From: CAZVLE01 sp964627855 | GTDB taxonomy: Bacteria > Bacillota > Dethiobacteria > DTU022 | Direction of reading: 5' to 3' | Length of the DNA stretch: 5,231 bases | Assembly: GCA_964627855.1 (NCBI GenBank) | Contig: CAZVLE010000009.1 | Location: 1-5,231, forward strand | Part shown: piece by piece, positions 1 to 5,231 of the stretch | How positions within the stretch are numbered: position 1 is the stretch's first letter | Layout of the letters: each line of letters starts with the position of its first letter | The notes under the pieces: generated by a model | The model's database searches: none | Told to the model about the DNA's origin: nothing | The model's input: the letters and a program-made list of their open reading frames with translations, nothing else | Program-made: the position numbers and the translations under genes

Positions 1-38
1 ATTTCTATGACAGAGGGTTTTTGCTGTAAAGATATTTT

Positions 39-61
39 TACCGCTCCTTAAAGGACCGGTA
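39..61. repeat. Near-palindrome upstream of the first gene
   Basis: Bases 39-49 (TACCGCTCCTT) and 51-61 (AAGGACCGGTA) are reverse complements except for one position, giving an 11-bp imperfect dyad around a single central base. As RNA it could fold only with a few central pairs opened. No T run follows on either strand, so an intrinsic terminator is unlikely. It could be a protein-binding dyad or the end of something to the left of the window. Confidence 0.35.
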
Positions 62-78
62 TGGTTTGAGCAGAATTA

Positions 79-84
79 TATAAT
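79..84 (+). promoter_or_regulatory. Possible -10 box for the DUF3795 gene
   Basis: A perfect TATAAT lies about 50 bases before the GTG start at 133. No recognisable -35 box sits 16-18 bases upstream, and there is no TGn extension. A second weaker candidate, TATACT, lies at 99-104. In AT-rich leader DNA such hexamers arise by chance, so this is only a candidate. Confidence 0.3.
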
Positions 85-132
85 CATAAAATTGCAGATA
101 TACTGTGTCACTTTGTCAGGAGAATAAATGCC

Positions 133-579
133 GTGCTGAAAGATGAGCTTATTGCTCCCTGTGGTATGAACTGTAGGCTATGTGTTAATTATCAGGCTAT
201 GCTATGTGATCTGGACAAAAAAGGTTTTAAAAGAAGATATTGCCCTGGGTGTCGTCCCCGGGGAGAGCACTGCCTACATCTGCAAAATCATTGTGATCTG
301 GTTGGTAAAGGTTTGGTCCAGTTCTGCTTTGAGTGTGGAGATTTCCCCTGTCAAAGGCTTAAAGGGCTTGATAAACGCTATCGAACAAAATACCATCTGA
401 GCATGATTGATAATCTCGTTTCAATCAGAGACAAGGGGATGGATGCTTTTTTGGTTGAGGAGGAGGTAAAATGGGGTTGTACCGATTGTGGTTCTGCGAT
501 TTGCTGTCATAACGGACTTTGCCTGAAGTGTAACCTTCAACTATTGCAGCGTGATAAAAAATATCGTTGGGGAGAATAG
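133..579 (+). CDS. DUF3795 cysteine-rich protein
   Basis: A 148-residue protein starting at GTG, with AGGAGA at 118-123 as ribosome binding site. The only nearby ATG (128) hits a stop after three codons, so GTG is the best start. It has 17 cysteines, which fall in clusters: C10-x3-C14-x2-C17, C25, C37-x2-C40, C47, C54, C65-x2-C68, C73, then C116-x2-C119, C124-C125 and C130-x2-C133. The order 'APCGMNCRLC ... CPGCR ... CFECGDFPC' matches my memory of the DUF3795 family, common in anaerobic bacteria and archaea and of unknown function. The CxxC pairs suggest zinc or iron-sulfur binding, which is inference. There is no signal peptide or membrane segment, so it is probably cytoplasmic. It ends 82 bases before the SCP2 gene with no clear terminator between, so co-transcription is possible but unproven. 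Confidence 0.85.
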   Translation: MLKDELIAPCGMNCRLCVNYQAMLCDLDKKGFKRRYCPGCRPRGEHCLHLQNHCDLVGKGLVQFCFECGDFPCQRLKGLDKRYRTKYHLSMIDNLVSIRDKGMDAFLVEEEVKWGCTDCGSAICCHNGLCLKCNLQLLQRDKKYRWGE

Positions 580-648
580 AGGGGTTAAGATTCACCATAT
601 TTATTATGCAAGGCCTGTCCCGTAAGGAAAGACATTAATTAATCTATC

Positions 649-654
649 GGAGGT
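649..654 (+). promoter_or_regulatory. Ribosome binding site fixing the SCP2 start
   Basis: GGAGGT lies 7 bases before ATG 662. An in-frame GTG at 653 would extend the protein by three residues, but it lies inside this site and so cannot be the start used with it. ATG 662 is therefore preferred. Confidence 0.85.
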
Positions 655-661
655 GTTTTTA

Positions 662-1063
662 ATGTCCGACAAACCGCGTTACCTGAGCCCCGAATGGAAA
701 GAGCAGGTGGAAGCGCTGCTCAGAAGTGAACTGACTCCGGAGAAAATGAACCACATTACCTCATCAATGTCCAATATCTATTTAAATTGCCACGATGGAA
801 AAAAACGCTACATGTTTTTCGGCTTCGTTGACGGTAAGTTAGATCGTTTCCTGGTAGATGAAGGGGAAGCGCCGGAAGCGGAATTTAAAATCACCGGCGA
901 CTATGAAACCTTTGCGAAAATTTCGCGGGCGGAAATGGGCGCTCAGGTTGGCTTGATGAGCGGTAAGTTAAAGTTAAAAGGTAATATGGTCAAAGCGCTG
1001 AAGCTGGCTTCGATTGCCGACCGCCTGAACAAAGTAATTGCCAAGGTAGAGGCAGAATTTTAA
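662..1063 (+). CDS. SCP2 sterol-binding domain protein
   Basis: A 133-residue single-domain protein of the SCP2 (sterol carrier protein 2) fold. In bacteria such proteins bind fatty acyl chains, sterol-like or other hydrophobic ligands in a tunnel. Recognition rests on overall pattern: an amphipathic helical N-terminus, a central strand region (residues about 48-78) ending 'AEFKITGDYETFAKI', then the hallmark 'GKLKLKGNMVKALKL' at about 101-115, equivalent to the family's G-K-[LI]-x-[LIV]-x-G-[ND] turn and helix. The length is normal for a stand-alone SCP2 domain. No signal peptide or membrane helix is present, so it should be cytoplasmic. The M24 gene begins 15 bases after its stop, so the two are very probably co-transcribed; a role as ligand carrier for that protein is inference. 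The physiological ligand cannot be read from the sequence. Confidence 0.85.
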   Translation: MSDKPRYLSPEWKEQVEALLRSELTPEKMNHITSSMSNIYLNCHDGKKRYMFFGFVDGKLDRFLVDEGEAPEAEFKITGDYETFAKISRAEMGAQVGLMSGKLKLKGNMVKALKLASIADRLNKVIAKVEAEF

Positions 1064-1078
1064 GGGGAGGTTTGAGAA

Positions 1079-2293
1079 ATGACTAACCATGATCCTTACT
1101 TTATAGATTTTCCGGCTCGTATTAAGAGCATCCAGGCTGAAATGGCTAAAGAAGAGCTTGATGTGTACCTTGGCTCGAGACTGCGGACCCTCTCATGGAC
1201 TCTGGATGCTTTCTGCCCCTGGCGCAGCTATGTCGTTATTCCCCGCGAAGGATTGCCCGTGGCCTTTACTTTTGTGATCGATGCTGCCCGGGTTGGCGAT
1301 GACAGCTGGCTTGATGAAGATAATGTACGGGGTTATGCCCCTATGGGCGGCCAGGATCAGATTACCCAGATTGCCGACTATATTCTCGAAGACCTTGAGG
1401 CGGGTAAAGGCCGGATCGGTTATGAAACGGGATTATCCAATTATTTGCCCGAAGGCAATTTAACGCAATATGAATATGAAGCTTTTAAGGCGGCCCTGCC
1501 CGATGCGACCTTAATCAATGCCCACCATATTGTCGACCAGCTTTCTTTAATCAAGGATGAAGGCACGATTAACCGTTTCCGGGAAGCTTCGCGTCAGGTT
1601 GACGCAGGCCATAAGGCGGTATATGAAGCGATCATAGATGGCAACTTTAAAAAGCTTACTGAGACAGAAGTGGCCGGTATTGGTGCTCTAGCGATGCGCA
1701 GAGAAGGTAGCGAGTGGGAATGGTCTTTTACCGGCGGTAACGAAATTGCCAGTGGTTACCGCACCGGCTATACCGGGGGAGCCTGTACCCCGCCGGGGCG
1801 GCGCAAACTCGCAGCCGGCGAGCCGTTGATGGTCGACTTACATGCCATGTTCAAACTGGGGCTTGGCGACCACTCTGTAAATTACCTGCTCTCCCCGGTT
1901 AGCGACCGCCAGTGGTGGCATGCCAATAACTTTGTTAGCATTGTCCGAAAAACACATCAAACTTACCGGGCCGGTATAACCCCTTCCGGCCTGGCTGCCG
2001 AAATGCTTGGGTTCGCTGACGATAACGGTTTTGCCGATTACATGGTGCCCGGCTTTGAGCACGGCATCGGGATGATGGGCGATGAGTGGCGCATCGGCAA
2101 GCATGATGGGCCCATACCCTACTGGACCGATCCTTTCCATGTCTACCAGGAAAATGAGATGCTCATCTGTGCCATGCAATATGCCTGTGCCGAAGATAAG
2201 ATTGGCTTTCGCTATGAAGCGCCGATTGTGATCAAGAAAGATGGCATTGAACTTTTACCCCAGCACCCGCTGGAGATAATCGAAATACAATAA
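1079..2293 (+). CDS. M24 family protein (aminopeptidase P/creatinase fold), atypical active site
   Basis: A 404-residue protein starting at ATG after GGGGAGG (1064-1070). Residues about 10-150 form the creatinase-type N-terminal domain and about 165-400 the M24 'pita-bread' domain. Metal ligands seen by eye are D253 and D264 (the D-x10-D pair in 'MVDLHAMFKLGLGD'), H328 ('FEHGIG') and E380 ('GFRYEAP'). The usual first glutamate (as in 'TIEPG') falls at M366/Q367 in 'LICAMQY' and is missing. The histidine seven residues after the ligand histidine in aminopeptidase P is D335 ('GMMGDEW'). No histidine lies at residues 215-254, where aminopeptidase P has another catalytic one. Peptidase activity is therefore doubtful. 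The 'HGIGMMGDEW' and 'SGYRTGY' patterns recall non-peptidase M24 branches such as creatinase or the DMSP lyase DddP, but this is weak inference and no substrate is proposed. It is second in a pair with the SCP2 gene, and a terminator follows directly. Databases would probably label it Xaa-Pro peptidase. Confidence 0.85.
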   Translation: MTNHDPYFIDFPARIKSIQAEMAKEELDVYLGSRLRTLSWTLDAFCPWRSYVVIPREGLPVAFTFVIDAARVGDDSWLDEDNVRGYAPMGGQDQITQIADYILEDLEAGKGRIGYETGLSNYLPEGNLTQYEYEAFKAALPDATLINAHHIVDQLSLIKDEGTINRFREASRQVDAGHKAVYEAIIDGNFKKLTETEVAGIGALAMRREGSEWEWSFTGGNEIASGYRTGYTGGACTPPGRRKLAAGEPLMVDLHAMFKLGLGDHSVNYLLSPVSDRQWWHANNFVSIVRKTHQTYRAGITPSGLAAEMLGFADDNGFADYMVPGFEHGIGMMGDEWRIGKHDGPIPYWTDPFHVYQENEMLICAMQYACAEDKIGFRYEAPIVIKKDGIELLPQHPLEIIEIQ

Positions 2294-2305
2294 CAGAAAA
2301 ACAAT

Positions 2306-2355
2306 GGGTGCCTGTTAAGTTTTAATGGTTTAAACTTAAATGGCACCCTTTTTTT
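2306..2355 (+). terminator. Rho-independent terminator after the M24 gene
   Basis: GGGTGCC (2306-2312) pairs with GGCACCC (2342-2348). An inner stem TTAAGTTT (2315-2322) pairs with AAACTTAA (2332-2339), with a two-base mismatch between the stems and a short AT-rich loop. Seven T residues follow (2349-2355). It begins 12 bases after the M24 stop and separates this block from the reductase gene. An A-rich stretch to the left (2297-2301) could give weaker function in the other direction. Confidence 0.92.
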
Positions 2356-2408
2356 GTTTTGCTCATCTAACCCTCCCACTAATACGGGCAGCCATGAAGA
2401 TCATTTAG

Positions 2409-2414
2409 TATAAT
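2409..2414 (+). promoter_or_regulatory. Possible -10 box for the reductase gene
   Basis: A perfect TATAAT lies 30 bases before ATG 2445, just after a strong terminator, where a promoter is needed. The region 16-18 bases upstream reads GGGCAG-like and is not a good -35 box, so the promoter may be weak, activator-dependent or wrongly identified. Confidence 0.45.
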
Positions 2415-2444
2415 AATTATTAGCATGAAAGGGTTGGTGATATT

Positions 2445-3419
2445 ATGATTAGCAAGAACAACAAGCTGAAAATCTTGGTTTTCGGGGCTGGAGTTATTGG
2501 CAGTTTATACGCTGCCAGGCTGCAAAATACCGGCCATGAGGTTACAGTTATTGCCCGGGGAAAACGCTATGAAGACATCAAGCAGCATGGAATAGTAATT
2601 GAATACTTTGATACAGGTAAGCAGGCAAAAGCAGTGGTAAAGGTAACAGACAAGATGCCTGAGGAAGATTATTTTGATTTTTGCCTGGTGCCGGTTCAAA
2701 AAACGCAGCTGGAAGAAGTATTTCAAATTCTGGCTGGTAATAAAAAGATTCCTACCTTTCTCTTCATGGTCAATAATGCCGAAGGTCCTGCGATGATGAT
2801 CGATGCCCTGGGGAAAGAAAGAGTTTTGCTTGGGTTTGCTAATGCCGGAGGCGAAAGGGACGGGCATATCGTCCGGCTGATGATCGCTAAAGGCAAAGCA
2901 GTAACCATGGGGGAGCTGGATGGATCTACGAGTGAAAGGCTAATACAGGTAAGCAGTGCTTTCAGGGAAGCAGGGATCCCGGTTGAATTCAGCCGTAACA
3001 TGGATGCCTGGCTGCGCTACCATGTAGCCCTGGTTGGGCCGCTGGCCAATGCCATGTATATGGCAGGATCATGCAACTACAAACTAGCCCAAAATCCTGA
3101 AATAATCAGGAAGGGGCTTCGGGGGATGCGTGAAGCATTCCGGGTTCTTAAAGCTCATGGTTTTCCGGTTGAGCCATCTTCGCTAAAAGCCGTTTTTGCC
3201 ATACCCGATTTCATTCTCGTTCCCCTGGCCAGGAAGCTTTTCAACTCAAAGTTACTGGATATCGGCGGAGCCCGCCACGCCCGGTCAGCCCGTGCTGAAA
3301 TGACCAGGCTGAATGAAGAACTGTTAGCCCTTGCCCGCCTGGCAGAAATTAAAACCCCTTACCTGGATGAACTCCACCGTTATGCAGACCCCTCTGTCCC
3401 TCCGGCAGCCCCTGCCTGA
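2445..3419 (+). CDS. Ketopantoate reductase (ApbA/PanE)-family oxidoreductase, divergent
   Basis: A 324-residue protein starting at ATG with a modest ribosome binding site (AAAGGG, or GGTGAT closer in). The N-terminal Rossmann domain opens with 'KILVFGAGVIGS' (GxGxxG at residues 14-19), typical of NAD(P)H binding in ApbA/PanE. The C-terminal helical domain, about 180-310, ends with 'AEMTRLNEELLALA...KTP', which matches the family's 'tEid..nG...a...g..tP' and keeps the conserved glutamate as E285. Other key positions differ by eye. The substrate-binding lysine of true ketopantoate reductase (W-x-K) is R191 in 'AWLRYHV', the following asparagines are replaced (A195, P199), and the conserved lysine near residue 85 is Gln ('VPVQKTQ'). 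It is therefore probably a 2-ketoacid-type or other NAD(P)-dependent dehydrogenase of unknown substrate rather than the pantothenate enzyme, and no panE symbol is given. No pantothenate genes are nearby. The C-terminus may be altered by a frameshift (see findings). Confidence 0.8.
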   Translation: MISKNNKLKILVFGAGVIGSLYAARLQNTGHEVTVIARGKRYEDIKQHGIVIEYFDTGKQAKAVVKVTDKMPEEDYFDFCLVPVQKTQLEEVFQILAGNKKIPTFLFMVNNAEGPAMMIDALGKERVLLGFANAGGERDGHIVRLMIAKGKAVTMGELDGSTSERLIQVSSAFREAGIPVEFSRNMDAWLRYHVALVGPLANAMYMAGSCNYKLAQNPEIIRKGLRGMREAFRVLKAHGFPVEPSSLKAVFAIPDFILVPLARKLFNSKLLDIGGARHARSARAEMTRLNEELLALARLAEIKTPYLDELHRYADPSVPPAAPA

Positions 3420-3553
3420 CAGAGTTGCGCCTGGCCGAAGAGTTTAAGGCTTTTAAAAAAGCGAAACTGTTACAGTTGGAATCGCTGACTGTACACTGAA
3501 CTAAACAGAGCATGAATTTTTTTAACATTACTTTCTGATCAACAGACTAAGTC

Positions 3554-3559
3554 GAGGAG
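3554..3559 (+). promoter_or_regulatory. Ribosome binding site fixing a TTG start
   Basis: GAGGAG lies 8 bases before TTG 3568. The in-frame GTG at 3559 shares its first base with this site and cannot be served by it, so TTG 3568 is the better start. Confidence 0.7.
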
Positions 3560-3567
3560 TGTCTGCC

Positions 3568-4062
3568 TTGAAGGAAATATCCATTCGCGATGTTCAGAAA
3601 AAAGATCACCCTTCAATTACCAGACTTAATGATTCCGTAGTTGAGCATACAAGCCCAATGGACCTGGAAAGACTCAGCCATCTCGCTTCACTGGCGGCCT
3701 GTTTTCGTGTTGCCGTGTCTGAAGACCGGGTGGTTGCCTTCCTCCTGGCCATGAAAAACGGCGTGCCCTATCAGAATGATAATTACAGATGGTTCGCCTC
3801 TCGTTACAGCAGCTTCTTATACATCGACCGAATTGTTGTTGATGGGGAATTCCAGGGCTGCGGCGTTGGCACCAGGTTGTACAGGGATATATTTTTATAT
3901 GCCAGGCAGAAGGGCATACCGACTGTAACCTGCGAAATCAATGCTGTCCCCCCCAACGAAGGCTCAGCCGCTTTCCATACCCGGCTCGGTTTCAACGAGG
4001 TAGGCAGCCAGTGGATTTGCGAAGGGAAGAAAAAAGTTTCCATGCAGGCTGCCATTCTGTGA
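3568..4062 (+). CDS. GNAT-family acetyltransferase (COG3818-like)
   Basis: A 164-residue protein if read from TTG 3568; using GTG 3559 would add three residues. It is a single GNAT domain that transfers an acyl group from acyl-CoA to an amine. Motif A is clear: strand 'FLYIDRIVVD' (83-92), then 'QGCGVGTRLY' (96-105), the Q/R-x-x-G-x-G/A loop that holds the CoA pyrophosphate. Motif B follows as 'VTCEINAVPPNEGSAAFHTRLGF' in two parts at about 120-142. The 'Y-[IV]-DRIVVD ... CE[VI]N..PPN..S..FH..LGF' layout matches what I recall of the predicted acetyltransferases of COG3818, whose substrate is not established. It is flanked by 148 non-coding bases on the left and by an inverted repeat containing its stop codon on the right, so it is probably a single-gene unit. 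No clear sigma-A promoter was found before it. Confidence 0.85.
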   Translation: MKEISIRDVQKKDHPSITRLNDSVVEHTSPMDLERLSHLASLAACFRVAVSEDRVVAFLLAMKNGVPYQNDNYRWFASRYSSFLYIDRIVVDGEFQGCGVGTRLYRDIFLYARQKGIPTVTCEINAVPPNEGSAAFHTRLGFNEVGSQWICEGKKKVSMQAAIL

Positions 4063-4154
4063 CAGGGGGAGGGCGATTTGACACGCTTTCCCCCTCCAAA
4101 GAAAACTCCATCATTATCAAACTTGAAAATGTGTCAAATCCCCCACCCCCTGTC
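4061..4154. repeat. 24-bp imperfect inverted repeat, REP-like
   Basis: The left arm, 4061-4084, starts GACAGGGGG and ends ATTTGACAC. The right arm, 4131-4154, is its reverse complement at 22 of 24 positions; the mismatches are at arm positions 10 and 14. The loop is 46 bases. The left arm begins on the last two bases of the acetyltransferase stop codon. No T run follows, so it is not a standard terminator, although the stem could protect a 3' end or weaken read-through into the TetR promoter 29 bases further on. G-rich long-stem palindromes between genes are typical of REP-type or miniature mobile elements in Clostridia. No transposase is present in the window, and copy number cannot be judged from it. 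Confidence 0.75.
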
Positions 4155-4182
4155 CTGAAATATGTGTTGAGCTTAAAGTGAC

Positions 4183-4211
4183 TTGACAATATAACAAGCG
4201 TTATATATAAT
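4183..4211 (+). promoter_or_regulatory. Consensus sigma-A promoter of the TetR gene
   Basis: TTGACA (4183-4188) and TATAAT (4206-4211) are both perfect and separated by exactly 17 bases. Transcription should start near 4218, giving a leader of about 35 bases before GTG 4254, with ribosome binding site GGAGGTGG at 4242-4249. Such a strong promoter before a repressor gene fits tight autorepression through the two palindromes that overlap it. Confidence 0.93.
4189..4206. promoter_or_regulatory. Operator-like palindrome 1
   Basis: ATATAAC (4189-4195) and GTTATAT (4200-4206) are perfect inverted repeats around AAGC. The 18-bp site fills the spacer between the -35 and -10 boxes. It shares the core ATAAC-N4-GTTAT with palindrome 2. 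Binding by the TetR protein encoded directly downstream is inferred. Confidence 0.75.
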
Positions 4212-4223
4212 AACATATGTTAT
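4210..4223. promoter_or_regulatory. Operator-like palindrome 2
   Basis: ATAACATATGTTAT is a perfect 14-bp palindrome with the same half-sites, ATAAC and GTTAT, as palindrome 1. It is shifted by 19 bp, nearly two helical turns. It covers the last two bases of the -10 box and the probable start site, so a bound repressor would block polymerase. A weaker GTAAT half-site follows at 4226-4230. Confidence 0.75.
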
Positions 4224-4253
4224 ATGTAATATGCCCTTAGTGGAGGTGGTTTA

Positions 4254-4862
4254 GTGGTTCAGCCGTCAGTTTATTCCAGGGAACAGATTATTGATGCAGC
4301 TTTTCAGCTGTTACGCGAGGAGGGCTGGGCGGCGGTCTCAGCCAGGTCAGTCGCCAAAAAGCTTGGCTCTTCAACTATGCCTATTTATTCTCATCTTCGC
4401 TCGATCGATGAACTGGAAATGGAGTTACGTGCAAAAGCGCGCATCCTGCTTAAGAGTTACCAACAGAGCTCTTATACAGAGCAAGTACTGCTTAACCTTG
4501 CCATCGGATATGTAGCTTTTGCCAGGGACGAGAAGTTGCTCTTTCGCTTTCTTTATACAGACAAGCCGGAAGGCATTAATTTAGAAGATGGCAACTTTAT
4601 GAGAGAGTCATTTCTTTCTGAATTTGGAAAGGATAGTGCTGAAGGTCGTGAACTTGCTGCAATGAAGGAATCAGGTCAGGAAGCGGTGGTCAGGTATGCC
4701 TGGATATTTACTCATGGACTGGCTATGATAGTTAATTCAGGAGCACTTGAAGCGGTCTCAGACCAGCTGATATCGGGCTACCTAAAAAATGCCGGCGAGG
4801 CCTTCTACGCCTGGGGAATCAGTAAAGGAGGAGATATAAATGGCAATAATGAGCAGAAATAA
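4254..4862 (+). CDS. TetR/AcrR-family transcriptional repressor
   Basis: A 202-residue protein starting at GTG, 7 bases after GGAGG (4242-4246). The N-terminal DNA-binding domain covers residues about 8-55: 'REQIIDAAFQLLREEGW' (first helix and turn), then 'SARSVAKKLGSSTMPIYSHL' (helix-turn-helix), then 'RSIDELEMELR', matching the TetR pattern 'IA...GvS...lY.HF.sKeeL' with Leu in place of the usual Phe. The C-terminal part, 60-195, is helical and would bind the ligand and form the dimer; the ligand cannot be predicted. The length is normal for the family. Its own promoter carries two matching palindromes, so autorepression is likely. The last 23 bases overlap the start of a membrane protein gene in another frame, so translation of the two is probably coupled and the membrane protein is the likely regulated function. 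Confidence 0.92.
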   Translation: MVQPSVYSREQIIDAAFQLLREEGWAAVSARSVAKKLGSSTMPIYSHLRSIDELEMELRAKARILLKSYQQSSYTEQVLLNLAIGYVAFARDEKLLFRFLYTDKPEGINLEDGNFMRESFLSEFGKDSAEGRELAAMKESGQEAVVRYAWIFTHGLAMIVNSGALEAVSDQLISGYLKNAGEAFYAWGISKGGDINGNNEQK

Positions 4863-5231
4863 TTTTTGGCCTTACCTGAGCCGGTTTATACTGGTTTATT
4901 TGTTCACATCAGCGGTTGTGACATTTCTCTTTTTGGCGGTTCAAAGCGCCGTGCCCGAGGAAAGCAGGATAGCCCTTGATTTTTTTGAGCCATACAAAGC
5001 CGCTTTTAGCGAGCTGCCTGTGCAAACCCTGCGCGCAATTGTTATGGCCCTGGTTTTATTTCCATTTTACAAATTAATTGTGGGCAATCGGCAGGGAATC
5101 TGGCTACTTTTTGCTGCTCTCTGGGGCCTGGTAATTTTCGGATCAATGGAACCCAGGCCGGGTTCTATTGAGGGAATGATATACACTCACACCAGTTTAT
5201 TCGAACACCTTTTGGTCATGCTTTTCAGTGC
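4840..5231 (+). CDS. Multi-pass membrane protein, 3' end beyond window
   Basis: A reading frame opens at ATG 4840, 6 bases after a strong ribosome binding site AAGGAGGAG (4825-4833), and stays open for 130 codons to the window edge. ATG 4849 is a second possible start. The visible product has hydrophobic segments at about 16-34 ('FILVYLFTSAVVTFLFLAV'), 64-81 and 87-103, with a fourth perhaps starting at 118. The 'SRNN' and 'SRF' residues before the first segment suggest an N-terminus inside the cell. The loop between segments 1 and 2 is acidic ('PEESRIALDFFEP'). I do not recognise the family. It overlaps the TetR gene by 23 bp in the +1 frame, as seen in repressor-transporter or repressor-membrane-protein pairs. 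A transport or export role is possible, but nothing visible proves it. Confidence 0.8.
   Translation, partial: MAIMSRNNFWPYLSRFILVYLFTSAVVTFLFLAVQSAVPEESRIALDFFEPYKAAFSELPVQTLRAIVMALVLFPFYKLIVGNRQGIWLLFAALWGLVIFGSMEPRPGSIEGMIYTHTSLFEHLLVMLFS

Noticed and set aside
580..661. Promoter or terminator between the DUF3795 and SCP2 genes
   Set aside because: TATTAT at 602-607 lacks any -35 match at the right distance, and no hairpin with a T run was found.
1838..2179. Open frame of 113 codons on the - strand inside the M24 gene
   Set aside because: It lies wholly inside a well-supported gene and has no recognisable domain or ribosome binding site; it is a codon-bias shadow.
2505..3001. Two - strand open frames inside the reductase gene
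   Set aside because: They overlap a clear Rossmann-fold coding frame and their translations show no family pattern.
3501..3530. T run at 3517-3523 as a terminator for the reductase gene
   Set aside because: No convincing GC-rich stem precedes the T run; only a 5-bp pairing (ACAGT/ACTGT) further upstream was seen.
3522..3550. TTAACA as a -35 box for the acetyltransferase gene
   Set aside because: No acceptable -10 hexamer lies 16-18 bases downstream.
3992..4216. A - strand open frame across the acetyltransferase end, the inverted repeat and the TetR promoter
   Set aside because: It spans a palindrome and a consensus promoter, and its product is low-complexity (proline/glycine-rich) with no supported start signal.

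Overview
The window carries seven protein-coding genes, all on the + strand; the last runs off the right edge. Strong GGAGG-type ribosome binding sites, three non-ATG starts (GTG, TTG, GTG), a textbook sigma-A promoter (TTGACA-N17-TATAAT), an intrinsic terminator with a T run, moderately GC-rich genes and AT-rich gaps all suggest a Firmicute, most likely an anaerobic member of the Clostridia (Peptococcaceae or Desulfotomaculum-like). That placement is inferred from style and gene families; no marker gene is present. No RNA gene, CRISPR array, transposase or phage gene was seen, and no gap exceeds 300 bases.

Left block (1-2355): a cysteine-rich DUF3795 protein, then a tight pair made of a small SCP2 (sterol carrier protein 2) lipid-binding protein and an M24 'pita-bread' hydrolase-fold protein, 15 bases apart. 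The block is closed by a strong terminator at 2306-2355. By eye the M24 protein lacks one of the five usual metal ligands and two histidines used by aminopeptidase P, so it may not be a peptidase. Its coupling to a lipid carrier is the most intriguing functional hint in the window.

Middle block (2409-4154): a divergent ketopantoate-reductase-like (ApbA/PanE) NAD(P)-dependent oxidoreductase, followed by a free-standing GNAT acetyltransferase. The stop codon of the acetyltransferase lies in a 24-bp imperfect inverted repeat (22/24 matching, 46-base loop) that resembles a REP-type element or structured 3' end.

Right block (4183-5231): a TetR-family repressor gene with a consensus promoter. Two copies of the same palindrome, ATAAC-N4-GTTAT, sit 19 bp apart: one fills the -35/-10 spacer and the other covers the -10 edge and the probable start site. 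This looks like an autorepression switch. The TetR gene overlaps by 23 bp a multi-pass membrane protein gene with its own strong ribosome binding site; that gene is cut by the window end and is probably the regulated partner.

Most of the window looks like ordinary accessory metabolism. The points worth following are the SCP2-M24 pair with its degenerate active site, the tandem operator, the TetR/membrane-protein cassette and the inverted repeat.
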